Positions 24,561-33,249 of a stretch of DNA of 48,063 nt are shown piece after piece (the first letter of the stretch is position 1; each line of letters starts with the position of its first letter). The translations under genes were made by a program, and so were the position numbers. The notes under the pieces are model-generated. The model did not search any database. It had not been told where the DNA came from and worked only from the letters and a program-made list of their open reading frames with translations. Source of the DNA: Gammaproteobacteria bacterium. GTDB taxonomy: Bacteria > Pseudomonadota > Gammaproteobacteria > Pseudomonadales > Azotimanducaceae. The stretch covers positions 1 to 48,063 of the forward strand of contig VXLL01000016.1 in NCBI GenBank assembly GCA_009841615.1, read 5' to 3'.

Positions 24561-25859
24561 ATGTCGCTCGACTCGATGACCCCACCTGAACTGTCGTCGA
24601 ACTCAAGAGTTTGTGTGATCGGCCTTGGTTACGTCGGTCTTCCCATGGCTATTACGTGTAGTAAGATCTACCCAACCATTGGGTTCGATACATCGGCAGA
24701 GAGAATTGCCACGTTAGAAACGGGAGTCGACAATACAGGAGAGGTCGAGTCCAGTGAAATATCCAATGATCAGCTCAAGTATACAAACTCACTTGAAGAC
24801 TGCGTAGATTGCGACATCTATATCGTCACTGTCCCCACTCCAATCGATGCGAATAATGAGCCAGATCTCTCTATGCTGATCACTGCTAGCGAATCTGTAG
24901 GTCAAGTATTGCGACGCGGTAATGTCGTCGTGTATGAGTCCACGGTGTTCCCAGGTGCAACTGAGGAACTGTGCCTACCAATCATTGAAAGCTATTCAGG
25001 ATTGACCTTAAACGTCGACTTTTGGGTCGGTTACAGTCCAGAAAGAGTTAACCCCGGGGATAAAGAACATCGTCTGGAAAACGTCACCAAGGTAACATCG
25101 GGGTCTAACGAAGAAGCCGGGGATTTCATTGATTCGTTCTACAAATCGTTCGTCCAAGCTGGGACTTACCGAGCCCCGTCTATACGAGTTGCCGAAGCAG
25201 CAAAGGTGATCGAAAACATTCAACGCGATTTAAACATCGCATTTGTCAATGAACTAGCCCAGCTCTTTGATGCTCTCGACATTGACACGGGTGAAGTGCT
25301 TGCAGCCGCTGGAACAAAATGGAATTTCATGCGTTTCCAACCCGGGCTAGTTGGAGGCCATTGCATCGGAGTCGATCCCTACTATTTGACCCACAAAGCT
25401 CGAGAGATTGGGTTTCGACCCGACGTAATTCTTGCAGGTCGAAAGATCAACAACGCGATGCCAGCATGGATTTCACAAAAGATAGTCCAATTGCTCTCAG
25501 AGCGCAACAAAGAACCAAAAGCTTGTACTGCACTAGTGTGCGGGATTACTTTTAAAGAAAACTGTCCTGACACACGAAACAGTAAGGCAGTGGAACTCGT
25601 CTCCCTGTTACGAGCTGAATTAACTACGGTAGACGTTTATGATCCCGTTGCATACGAGTACACGAGCGATATCGAGGACGACATTCAGTTGACCTCACAT
25701 CCAAAACGAGGTTCTTATGATGTAGTAATTCTCGCCGTCGCGCATGACGTTTTCAAGGAATCAGATATGGACACCCTACTTGGATACGGTACGAGCGATT
25801 GCGTAGTGTACGACGTAAAACATGTCCTTCCCCCCGATCGAGTAACTTCTCGACTATGA
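24561..25859 (+). CDS. UDP-N-acetylhexosamine 6-dehydrogenase, TviB/WbpA-type nucleotide sugar dehydrogenase
   Basis: A 432-residue UDP-sugar dehydrogenase. The NAD-binding start is VIGLGYVGLPMA (about 19-30). The family-specific stretch VNPGDKEHRLENVTKVTSG (about 162-180) is that of TviB-like enzymes acting on UDP-GlcNAc or UDP-GalNAc. The catalytic cysteine sits in GGHCIGVDPYYLTHKA (about 265-280). The C-terminal domain has GITFKENCPDTRNSK. It oxidises the C6 hydroxyl to a carboxylate in two NAD-dependent steps, making an acidic sugar donor for surface polysaccharide. It begins directly after the exporter's stop codon. Confidence 0.88.
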   Translation: MSLDSMTPPELSSNSRVCVIGLGYVGLPMAITCSKIYPTIGFDTSAERIATLETGVDNTGEVESSEISNDQLKYTNSLEDCVDCDIYIVTVPTPIDANNEPDLSMLITASESVGQVLRRGNVVVYESTVFPGATEELCLPIIESYSGLTLNVDFWVGYSPERVNPGDKEHRLENVTKVTSGSNEEAGDFIDSFYKSFVQAGTYRAPSIRVAEAAKVIENIQRDLNIAFVNELAQLFDALDIDTGEVLAAAGTKWNFMRFQPGLVGGHCIGVDPYYLTHKAREIGFRPDVILAGRKINNAMPAWISQKIVQLLSERNKEPKACTALVCGITFKENCPDTRNSKAVELVSLLRAELTTVDVYDPVAYEYTSDIEDDIQLTSHPKRGSYDVVILAVAHDVFKESDMDTLLGYGTSDCVVYDVKHVLPPDRVTSRL

Positions 25860-25875
25860 GAATTTGTTCGTAGGT

Positions 25876-25930
25876 AGATCACGAAGTTGATCTCGAGTTT
25901 GAACTCGAAAACTCTGTCGTAGTTTACGAC
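25876..25930. terminator. Three tandem perfect hairpins between convergent genes
   Basis: Three inverted repeats follow closely: AGATCA/TGATCT (25876-25893, loop six bases), TCGAGTT/AACTCGA (25893-25908, loop two), and GTCGTA/TACGAC (25916-25930, loop three). They lie between the stop codons of converging genes, where a two-way terminator is expected, but there is no T-run after any of them. A role in termination or mRNA protection is inference. Confidence 0.45.
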
Positions 25931-25974
25931 GGTTCTTTACAAATTTAGTTCTATATTCGAGCGTACAGAAAGTC

Positions 25975-26247
25975 TCACTTTTCGAGACTAGACCTCTCCT
26001 CGGCTTGCTTTAAACTCCAAGTTTGTTGTAAATTTAACCAAAATTCGGGCGAGGTTTTAAAGAATCGCGATAGAAGGAGAGCTATTTCCGGAGAAACGTT
26101 TCTTCTTTCGTTAACGATGGACTCAATACGATTTACTGGAATGTTTAGAGCGAGTGCTAACTCGATAACCGAAAGACCTCTTACTTGCAATTCCTCGGAC
26201 AAGATCTGCCCAGGATGAACTGGATTCATTTTGTTTTGCAAAACCAT
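25975..26247 (-). CDS. HigA-type XRE-family antitoxin/regulator without a toxin
   Basis: The protein opens with MVLQNKMNPVHPGQILSEEL, the start motif of HigA-family antidotes. It continues with a helix-turn-helix (LSVIELALALNIPVNRIESIVNERRNVSPE, region about 20-50) and the conserved SRFFKTSPEFWLNLQ. The ATG at 26247 follows GAGG and is preferred over the longer frame from 26307. HigA normally sits just after higB on the same message; here neither side has room for a toxin gene. It is therefore an orphan that may regulate other genes or be left over from a lost module. It binds DNA as a dimer in known relatives. Confidence 0.82.
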   Translation of the reverse strand: MVLQNKMNPVHPGQILSEELQVRGLSVIELALALNIPVNRIESIVNERRNVSPEIALLLSRFFKTSPEFWLNLQQTWSLKQAEERSSLEK

Positions 26248-26431
26248 CCTAACCTCATCTAAGACATTTGATATTTCAAAATAATTGGAAGAGAATATAG
26301 CCGACAAAAGTTGCCTAGGGAATTCTAGGCCGTACCCGATACATCCTCGATAATCGGTAATAGCCCAACCTAGAACGCATCAGTTAGAACTGACTCTCTT
26401 TTTCAAGCACTCGAACGTGCCCTTACTCGAA

Positions 26432-28249
26432 CTAGTTCAAATGATTCTTGTTAGAATCGTCGTTTTGGTCAACATATTGCCGCAGGTAATTGACTTGATT
26501 TGTAGTTAAGCTTCCACCGTATCGTTCATGATTCCTTAACATTCCTTGAGCTACCAAGCGCCGAGCCTTTTCTGAAGGCAATTTTGGTACTGTCTCGAGT
26601 AACTCAATGAGATCATCTCTCATCGCGAAATAAGTCACGGTGTTGAAATACCCAACCTGCTCTTCGTCAGAAAAACCTTCTATCAGTTCAACCACCTCTT
26701 GCCATCGATGTTCGAGCGCGAGTGCTGTTCCTACCGAAGTAAAGGAATCTATCCGTGCACTTTCGGGAAGTCGATCCAATGCAGCCATAGCTAATTCCAA
26801 TTCACCCCCGTCCACTACATCGTCAATTACACGATCGGCGAACCCCCGCTCCGCATAAACGGACTCCGGCGCTTGAGACAAAGCAAACTCTAACGCTGCT
26901 TCTGGATCGATCTTGACGAACTCCCGTAATCCCATCCAGAGCAACCATGCTTGATCCCACGTATCCTCAGTAGTGTTTGCTGTAACCCAATTCACCGCTG
27001 CTTTTGGATCGCTTGCAGCCCATTCACTGATCAAACTTTCTTGTAAGTCCAAGACATCGACCCCTACTACCGACTCATAATCAAACGTTCTATTCAACGC
27101 TTCTTCTGGCGATTTTTTGACTAATTCAAGAAGTGCTGAATAAGCTGCCCATGCTCGTTCACTTCGAGGAAAGGACTCAACACGCGTGAACAATCCCTCA
27201 AGATCAACCTCGGCCCATATCCTAAAAATGTCGTGATAGTAGAACTTATCTTTGAACTCTTCAAGACTTGATATCGATTCGTAAGCAGTGCTGGGATCTA
27301 AAGGAACCCAAGCCTTCACCAGGGGATAGATAACCGAATTTCGTGACTCTGCCGGTAACGATTTAATCACGGAAAAGAATTCTATCGGGTTTGATTCCGC
27401 TTCCTCCAACAAGAGGTCGCTGAACCACCAAATACTGTACTCAATCAAAGGATCGAAACTTTCATACCCGTTCTGCTGAACCATTGTCCTTGCAATCTTC
27501 TGAATTAAATCACTTTGCAACTGGTCATCAACGTCGTCCTGAATAACTAATTGAAACGCATCCAAAGGCGAATCTAGAAGTGTGATCGCTTCACGTTCTC
27601 GAAGCAAAGTGAGTATTGATTCTTCAAAATCGTGTTCAGCTGCTAATGTCAACCAACGATCATTCGATAATTCGGTTCGTGTATTCAACAGCGAACGAAT
27701 TGCGGTTTCGCGTAGTGCTGCATGAAGTTCCATACTCGTTGCGAAGGAATCTTCAATATTGATGAGTGACCACTCACTGAACACGACGGGGACGAGCTCC
27801 GTCCATTGAGATCTTGGCATTTTCCACACCTGTTCCAATGCATGTTTTGGATCCCTTCTTGATAATTCGCCAATGAGGAGGGTCTGAATAGTACTACGTT
27901 TCGATCGCGGCTCGAGATTTGTAGTTTGTCGGGCTAGTGCAGCCATCTGTTCCTTGCTCAATCGATCGAATTCCGACACAATCTCAATCATGGAGTCCAC
28001 TCTAGATAATTTCGCTAGCTCGGGGGAGAGTTCGTTCTGAACCGTTATTTCTTGGGTTGCATTCGGTTCTTGATTCGCAGAGATAGAGTCGGAGAGAGTG
28101 CTTTTAGATCTATCACCATCCGACCAAATTACAAAAGCAAGACTGCCTAGGGAGCCAATGGCAATTCCCAAAACGATACCGACCATGACAAGCTGTTTAC
28201 GTAATGTAATTTGTGAATTGAAGTTTGGGTCTTTGCCATGCCGACTCAT
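26432..28249 (-). CDS. Membrane-anchored helical-repeat protein, paralogue A
   Basis: A 605-residue protein of no family I can name. It has a cytoplasmic N-terminus with basic residues, one membrane helix (about 20-42), a Ser/Asn-rich linker, then about 500 residues of paired helices. A motif of the form W-x3-DP-x2-A-x3-h (h = hydrophobic) recurs, for example AWVPLDPSTAYESI, IWAEVDLEGLFTRV, EWAASDPKAAVNWV and EFVKIDPEAALEFAL. The likely fold is an alpha-solenoid in the periplasm. It overlaps the next gene upstream by four bases (ATGA) and shares its layout and C-terminal end (YLRQ near YLEQ). It is acidic overall. It could be a scaffold or a protein-protein adaptor, but no function is known. 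Confidence 0.75.
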   Translation of the reverse strand: MSRHGKDPNFNSQITLRKQLVMVGIVLGIAIGSLGSLAFVIWSDGDRSKSTLSDSISANQEPNATQEITVQNELSPELAKLSRVDSMIEIVSEFDRLSKEQMAALARQTTNLEPRSKRSTIQTLLIGELSRRDPKHALEQVWKMPRSQWTELVPVVFSEWSLINIEDSFATSMELHAALRETAIRSLLNTRTELSNDRWLTLAAEHDFEESILTLLREREAITLLDSPLDAFQLVIQDDVDDQLQSDLIQKIARTMVQQNGYESFDPLIEYSIWWFSDLLLEEAESNPIEFFSVIKSLPAESRNSVIYPLVKAWVPLDPSTAYESISSLEEFKDKFYYHDIFRIWAEVDLEGLFTRVESFPRSERAWAAYSALLELVKKSPEEALNRTFDYESVVGVDVLDLQESLISEWAASDPKAAVNWVTANTTEDTWDQAWLLWMGLREFVKIDPEAALEFALSQAPESVYAERGFADRVIDDVVDGGELELAMAALDRLPESARIDSFTSVGTALALEHRWQEVVELIEGFSDEEQVGYFNTVTYFAMRDDLIELLETVPKLPSEKARRLVAQGMLRNHERYGGSLTTNQVNYLRQYVDQNDDSNKNHLN

Positions 28250-30045
28250 TCTTCTTCCTCCGTCGTCGAGAATTGTTCCAGGTATGCGATTTCTTCAACC
28301 GACAGCAACTTTCTGAGATTATTCCTACCCAATGCCTGATTCGCCATTGCCGATTGTACAAGCTCGTTGGAGAAAGTTGAGAATCTATCTAAGAAATCGT
28401 CGGCATCGACCAAAACCCATTGATATGCTATGTTGTCAAAGTATTGAACCTGTAGAGCGTTAGGTAATTCTCTTCCTAGATCGATGGCTTCATCAATTCG
28501 CCTATTTCGAACCAATTGTTCGCCTATTTCAGAATGTCCTAAGTGGGTTTGGGGTTCGCCAAGTTGCGCCAACAGGTCGCGTGCGGTCTCAAAGTCACCT
28601 TTGAAAGCGACCCTACCAATGACAACAATCGGTAGGGAACTCCAAGTACCTACATTCTGAGGATCGTCGTATTCAATCGCTAGGGCGATGGCTCGTTCGG
28701 GATCAGTCTCTGCCAAGTCTCGAATGCTAGATCTGAGAAGTGAACGTTGAAAGTCACTACCCTTTTCGGTGTTCTCTACCACCCAATCCAAGGCTGCCGA
28801 CAGGTCATGATTATTCCATCCCATCACTAGCATTTCTATGGCACGGTTCGTGTTCACCTCTAACCCTTCCAACTGTTGTAGAACATCAAAAGCAGCGTCG
28901 ATGTCGCCATCCAGTGCAAGACTAAAAATAGCTTGGGACAACAAATATCCACGATGACCTTGAGGAAATTTGTCTACCTGCCGTACGAGATGTAAAGGAT
29001 CATCCGACATCCCATACCAAATCATGTCTCGATATAGTTCTTCGACATATTCATCTTGATCCAATTTCTGAAGAGCGGCTTGTGCTCCATCAACATCAAT
29101 TTGCACCCAACGACCAAGAATGGACGCTCGTAGTGAATCACGCAGATCCTGATATTCATTCTCCACCAATTCCCACGTGAAAGGTGGGTCAAATTTGGCT
29201 AACTGACTCACGAGGTTGTAAAAATACCGCCAACTACTCCTACCTCCAGGGTCACTATTGGTTTGAAGAATTTCTAATAACCGTGGAAAGGCGTCGGTAC
29301 CCTCAGTGCTGAGCCAGAGTTCCGTAACTTCATCGAACAGATCCAACTGATCTTCGTCAGGAACTTCATCTGTCAAGGTGATTTCGAACGCTTCCCTGGG
29401 GTTAGGCATTGCTCTTCGAATTCTCACTTCACTCAACGCTTGTTTGACCTTTGGCTCAATTCCTAAACCTTTCGCGAACTCAAGCGCTTGTTGGTGGGCT
29501 GCATTGTTTAATTCTGAAAGCGCACTAGTGAGTGCTAACATCCTTAAATCTCCCTTTAGTGTCGAAGCAGCAGACAACGCATCTTCTAAACTCTCTGTAG
29601 CCCATCGTGACATCAAGGTGGGAATTAGTTGTTCCTGTTTGAAATAATCGAGGCTACTGATAGTTTCGAAGGCGATCTGAGGTTCGAGTTCAGCTAGACG
29701 ATAGATGAATATTTGTTCTAAGGTCTGGTGTTGTCGATTCGTGCTCTTCGACGATATATGTTCAAACAGTTCTGCCAATGATTGTTGGTCCATTCGTTCG
29801 ACACTAGGCAACAGTTGGACGATTAGAGAAGTAGGACTTTGCGTTTCGGGAGAATCAATGGAGTCGTAGACTTGGCTAATTTCGGTAGCCGACATAGGCT
29901 CGAGAATTGGACCGTTGTCGTCTGGCGAAACAACAGCAATATCCTGTGATTTGGTAGGCCAGAAACTATACACCAAGAAAAAGACTACCGCGGCTAGAAC
30001 CGCCCCGATGATCATACTGCCGAGGAATTGAAGGGATTTATTCAT
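28246..30045 (-). CDS. Membrane-anchored helical-repeat protein, paralogue B
   Basis: A 599-residue protein from ATG at 30045, which follows AGGTGA at a good distance; a TTG at 30060 is the alternative. One membrane helix (about 7-28) is followed by a periplasmic domain with the same repeat type as paralogue A: SRWATESLEDALSAA, GRWVQIDVDGAQAAL, MGWNNHDLSAALDWV, DLAETDPERAIALAI. The region around residue 90 (SLAELFEH ... IYRLAELEPQIAFETI) lines up with paralogue A (KEQMAALARQ ... LIGELSRRDPKHALEQV). It is first in a two-gene operon and ends in a Glu-rich tail. The fold is a solenoid by inference; its role is unknown. Confidence 0.75.
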   Translation of the reverse strand: MNKSLQFLGSMIIGAVLAAVVFFLVYSFWPTKSQDIAVVSPDDNGPILEPMSATEISQVYDSIDSPETQSPTSLIVQLLPSVERMDQQSLAELFEHISSKSTNRQHQTLEQIFIYRLAELEPQIAFETISSLDYFKQEQLIPTLMSRWATESLEDALSAASTLKGDLRMLALTSALSELNNAAHQQALEFAKGLGIEPKVKQALSEVRIRRAMPNPREAFEITLTDEVPDEDQLDLFDEVTELWLSTEGTDAFPRLLEILQTNSDPGGRSSWRYFYNLVSQLAKFDPPFTWELVENEYQDLRDSLRASILGRWVQIDVDGAQAALQKLDQDEYVEELYRDMIWYGMSDDPLHLVRQVDKFPQGHRGYLLSQAIFSLALDGDIDAAFDVLQQLEGLEVNTNRAIEMLVMGWNNHDLSAALDWVVENTEKGSDFQRSLLRSSIRDLAETDPERAIALAIEYDDPQNVGTWSSLPIVVIGRVAFKGDFETARDLLAQLGEPQTHLGHSEIGEQLVRNRRIDEAIDLGRELPNALQVQYFDNIAYQWVLVDADDFLDRFSTFSNELVQSAMANQALGRNNLRKLLSVEEIAYLEQFSTTEEEE

Positions 30046-30281
30046 CGGTTCACCTATCAAATTCAGATCAAATTGATTTTATTGTTATGTCGAGTTTAGG
30101 TCTCAACCACAAGTGTTGAACCTTGAAGTTCAATTCACGTTCGACATCTAAGTATAAGATGCATATGTTATGGGAAGGGTTTCCGTGACATTGGAATACC
30201 CTAGAGTGAGCTTCGAAAGACTTCCTTACTCTACTTAAAATTTATTCGCTGAATTAACGTTTTTTCTATAGCCACAGTATT

Positions 30282-30370
30282 GGAGGGGTGGCTGAGTGGA
30301 CGAAAGCACTGGTTTTGAAAACCAGCGAGGTTAACTACCTCCCGGGGTTCGAATCCCCGCCCCTCCGCCA
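30282..30370 (+). tRNA. tRNA-Ser (UGA anticodon)
   Basis: Acceptor arm GGAGGGG pairs with CCCCTCC before G and an encoded CCA (30368-30370). The anticodon stem CTGGT/ACCAG holds loop TTTGAAA with anticodon TGA. A long variable arm (between the anticodon and T stems) and TTCGAAT in the T loop mark a class II serine tRNA. It lies 36 bp before tusD. Confidence 0.97.
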
Positions 30371-30406
30371 CTTTCAAATCGTACAACTAATCGCTCGCAC
30401 AGAATT

Positions 30407-30781
30407 TTGAACACAACAACAATCAGTCTATTGGTTCAAGGCAGTCCCTTCAGTTCACACGCGTGCGAGCAGGCTCTGGAGTTCGCAAAAGCCACTATTC
30501 GCAATCAGCATAAACTCTACCGTGTGTTTTTCTACAAAGACGCAGTGTTGATAGCCAACAGATCCCACAAAGTTCCTTCGGATGAAAGCAACATTCAACA
30601 CGAGTGGATCGAATTCGCTTCGCAGCAAAATATTCAACTCTGTGTTTGCGTAGGTGCTTGTGAACGACGAGGAGTCAACAATCAACAGGGAACAGATTCC
30701 AGAGAAGGCTTTGAGATAGTAGGTCTCGGCCAACTGACAGAAGCCATGTTCGAATCCGACCGTTTGGTGACGTTTCAATGA
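30407..30781 (+). CDS. tusD: Sulfurtransferase complex subunit TusD
   Basis: A 124-residue DsrE-family protein. The sulfur-carrying cysteine lies in the segment LCVCVGACERRGV (about residues 75-87), where E. coli TusD has Cys78. In the TusBCD complex it accepts persulfide sulfur from TusA and passes it to TusE for the 2-thiouridine at the tRNA wobble base. TTG is the likely start. It is first of four overlapping genes, each subunit following in the order D-C-B-E. Confidence 0.88.
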   Translation: MNTTTISLLVQGSPFSSHACEQALEFAKATIRNQHKLYRVFFYKDAVLIANRSHKVPSDESNIQHEWIEFASQQNIQLCVCVGACERRGVNNQQGTDSREGFEIVGLGQLTEAMFESDRLVTFQ

Positions 30782-31125
30782 CTAAATCAGTTCTGTTCAC
30801 GGTTCGAGAAAAGCCTGGCATCCTAGCAAACGAGACCATTGATGCCGTCCTTGTCAGCGGAATCATGGATCAACCGACATCGGTCGTGTTTCTTGACGAT
30901 GGAGTGTATCAACTTGTTAGTGACCTTGAAGCCATCAACATTAAAGATACCAAAATGAAGTGGTCGGCACTTCCTACCTATGGCGTCGAGCAAATCTATG
31001 CACTGCAACAGAGTATCCGAGAACGCTCAATTGACCCGACTCAATTGCCCGACTGGGTTAAACCAATAGACACGGCGATTCTACAACAACATTTACACTC
31101 GGCTCATTTTGTCATAAGCGATTGA
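30778..31125 (+). CDS. tusC: Sulfurtransferase complex subunit TusC
   Basis: A 115-residue DsrF-like protein beginning KSVLFTVREKPG and containing VVFLDDGVYQL, both TusC features. It is a structural subunit of the TusBCD hexamer in the thiouridine pathway. It overlaps tusD by four bases (ATGA) and tusB by one to four, so translation is coupled. Confidence 0.87.
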   Translation: MTKSVLFTVREKPGILANETIDAVLVSGIMDQPTSVVFLDDGVYQLVSDLEAINIKDTKMKWSALPTYGVEQIYALQQSIRERSIDPTQLPDWVKPIDTAILQQHLHSAHFVISD

Positions 31126-31373
31126 TGTTGCACCTCGTTTCCAGCTCTGCAGGTCTTTCGGCATGTATGCGGAGCTTGCTTCCTGATGACAAAGTACTCT
31201 TTCTAGGTGATGGAGTCTACTTCGCGGAAGAAACAGCTTGTAAGCAAACGTATGCTGTCTTACAAGACGTAAATGCTCGTGGTCTCTCCTTGTGTGAAGG
31301 AGTTAGAGGTATAGATTACGATGACTTCGTCCAGCTGGTAGTATCCACACCAAGTTCGGTGACTTGGACGTGA
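31122..31373 (+). CDS. tusB: Sulfurtransferase complex subunit TusB
   Basis: An 83-residue DsrH-like protein starting LHLVSSSAGLSACM and carrying VLFLGDGVYFA, the TusB signature. It is the smallest TusBCD subunit. The frame begins TTG-ATG; the ATG at 31125, overlapping the tusC TGA, is the better start. The end overlaps tusE by ten bases. Confidence 0.87.
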   Translation: MMLHLVSSSAGLSACMRSLLPDDKVLFLGDGVYFAEETACKQTYAVLQDVNARGLSLCEGVRGIDYDDFVQLVVSTPSSVTWT

Positions 31374-31675
31374 TCGAATTTGACGATGAGGGATTTCTCA
31401 AAGTACCCAGTCAATGGAACGTTGAAATCGCGACAAACACAGCGAAAGAAAAGGACATCGAACTCTCGGAGGCTCATTGGACAGTCATTAACGCAGCTCG
31501 ATCTTTTTATGCCAAGACGGGGATTAGCCCGTCCATGCGTCCTCTAATCAAAATAGTAGAGAGTGAAGATGCAACGATCGCAAATTCAATAACTCTAGCA
31601 CAACTATTCACTCCTCAAGTGACTCGGCGGGTTGCACAAATCGCCGGGATACCCAAACCGTCAGATTGCCTTTAG
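31364..31675 (+). CDS. tusE: TusE, DsrC-family sulfur relay protein
   Basis: A 103-residue DsrC-fold protein. It opens with IEFDDEGFLKVPSQWN and ends GIPKPSDCL, where the penultimate cysteine (C102) carries the sulfur. DsrC proteins of sulfite reduction have a second cysteine ten residues earlier; it is absent here, so this is TusE. It takes sulfur from TusBCD and hands it to MnmA at the tRNA. In E. coli tusE lies away from tusDCB, but here all four form one operon, as in pseudomonads. The TTG start overlaps tusB. Confidence 0.88.
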   Translation: MDVIEFDDEGFLKVPSQWNVEIATNTAKEKDIELSEAHWTVINAARSFYAKTGISPSMRPLIKIVESEDATIANSITLAQLFTPQVTRRVAQIAGIPKPSDCL

Positions 31676-31852
31676 ATTGACTCATCACTCAATGTGTCCC
31701 TTCTCTTACCTCACGACACAATGGATTTAAAAAGGTCTTCGCGACTAAAAGTATCCACCGTTCACTCGCCTAGAATTTTCATCGCCGAAAATGGTCTATT
31801 AACATAAGCTACAGAGCGATTCAAACAGTCGTAATTTGAGATTCCTATAGCA

Positions 31853-33244
31853 ATGCAATTTACACGTAGGCGTTGTCTCCTGGGTGCAGGTGCAATCGCT
31901 TCATTCCCGCTGTTACATAGTTGCGTTAGCCCCTTTTCTGCTAGGTATGGAAACAAGGGTTCCTACCTCACCAAGATTCTTGAACCAAAAAACCAGAATG
32001 CACTCTACTATTGGATCGATGTTGTTATGCAACAGATCCGAGATCAACGGCTCTTTACACCACGTGCCGCATATATCTTCGGGTTAACGAATACTGCTGG
32101 CTTTCTGGCTGCCAACGGCATCACACAGTCGTACCAAGAACCGTTTGACATGGGAACGGGTCCAGCAGATGCCGATGTAGAGATCGCCTATGGAGTGGCT
32201 TTTGCGATCGCCGCTTCCGAAGTCTTACAACAACCGCTAGTTTTCGAAAGGCGAAAATTTCTCGCCCAATATCCTGGTAGCAGTGCTAAGACTAATGCGG
32301 TTCGTTGGGGTAATCACGTGGCTAGAAAATTACTGAAGCGTCGTACAAATGACGGTTCAGAAGATAGCGAAGTCAACTACTATTTAAATCGCTACAAACG
32401 CAGGGGCGATGCGTTGCAATGGAGTCCGACCGGTCCGTTTTATGGTGCGCGACCAGGTCCAGCGTTTGAGTCCTTTGATCGTCCTCTGTACCCCGGTCAT
32501 GGAATGATCAAGCCATGGACGATGACCCACGGATCCCAGTTTCGCGCAAGCGACTTTTACGACCCAAAAAGCCATGAATTTGCCGAAGCATTCCAACTAA
32601 TCAAAGACCTCGGGGGTACCAATAGTACGGTACGAACAGAAGACGAATCAGAAATTGCTCTGTTTTGGGAAAACGGTCCATGGGGAGCGACCGTCCCAGG
32701 ACACTTCATGTATATCGCGATTCAGGTTCTTCAGCATCGCGCACTGAATTTTGTTGACTTAGCCAAAGCCTTCGCGCTGCTTGGAATGACCCAATGTGAT
32801 GCATCGATCAACGCTTGGGACAACAAATACCACTACGATATTCTCCGTCCCGAGACCGCGATTCGAGTTCGAGCGAATAACCTAGGAAATTCGGATCCTC
32901 GGGTTCGAAATCAGAGTGATTGGCACAGTTTTATCCCAACTCCAGAATTTCCGTCATATACTTCAGGGCACTCAACGTTTGGAGGTGCTGCCTCCGAGAC
33001 GCTCAAGTACGTTTGCGGGCGCGACGACGTGGCCTTTTCGGGTTATTCTCCGGACCAAGTTCTTTGGCCGCAATTGGAGAAAGTGTCTCGCCATTGGAAT
33101 AGCTTCACCCAGATGGCAGAAGAAAATGGGATGAGTCGCATCTATGGTGGCGTCCACTGGAGTCTAGACAATACCGAAGCCTTAAAAGCAGGCCGACTCC
33201 TGGCGCGGCACGCTACTGAAACGATGTTTTTACCAAAGATTTGA
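31853..33244 (+). CDS. Vanadium-dependent haloperoxidase-like/PAP2-superfamily enzyme, exported
   Basis: A 463-residue enzyme with the full three-part active-site signature: K325-x6-RP (WDNKYHYDILRP), the SGH box at 371-373 (PSYTSGHS), and SR-x5-H-x3-D from S428 to D439. These residues bind vanadate in haloperoxidases or phosphate in related phosphatases. The length and the PSYTSGHS form favour the bacterial vanadium haloperoxidase group. The N-terminus has a twin-arginine-like start (TRRRCLLGAGAIAS) and a possible lipobox ending at C24 (LLHSC), so it is probably exported folded. A porin-like gene follows after five bases. Oxidation of halide is an inference from family. Confidence 0.85.
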   Translation: MQFTRRRCLLGAGAIASFPLLHSCVSPFSARYGNKGSYLTKILEPKNQNALYYWIDVVMQQIRDQRLFTPRAAYIFGLTNTAGFLAANGITQSYQEPFDMGTGPADADVEIAYGVAFAIAASEVLQQPLVFERRKFLAQYPGSSAKTNAVRWGNHVARKLLKRRTNDGSEDSEVNYYLNRYKRRGDALQWSPTGPFYGARPGPAFESFDRPLYPGHGMIKPWTMTHGSQFRASDFYDPKSHEFAEAFQLIKDLGGTNSTVRTEDESEIALFWENGPWGATVPGHFMYIAIQVLQHRALNFVDLAKAFALLGMTQCDASINAWDNKYHYDILRPETAIRVRANNLGNSDPRVRNQSDWHSFIPTPEFPSYTSGHSTFGGAASETLKYVCGRDDVAFSGYSPDQVLWPQLEKVSRHWNSFTQMAEENGMSRIYGGVHWSLDNTEALKAGRLLARHATETMFLPKI

Positions 33245-33249
33245 GTAGT

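Noticed and set aside
30282..30370. tRNA-Ser as an attachment site of an integrated element
   Set aside because: No integrase and no repeat of the tRNA 3' end was seen nearby; the flanking tus operon is core genome.
31364..31675. DsrC of dissimilatory sulfur metabolism
   Set aside because: Only the penultimate cysteine is present; the second cysteine of true DsrC is missing, and the neighbours are tusDCB rather than dsrAB.
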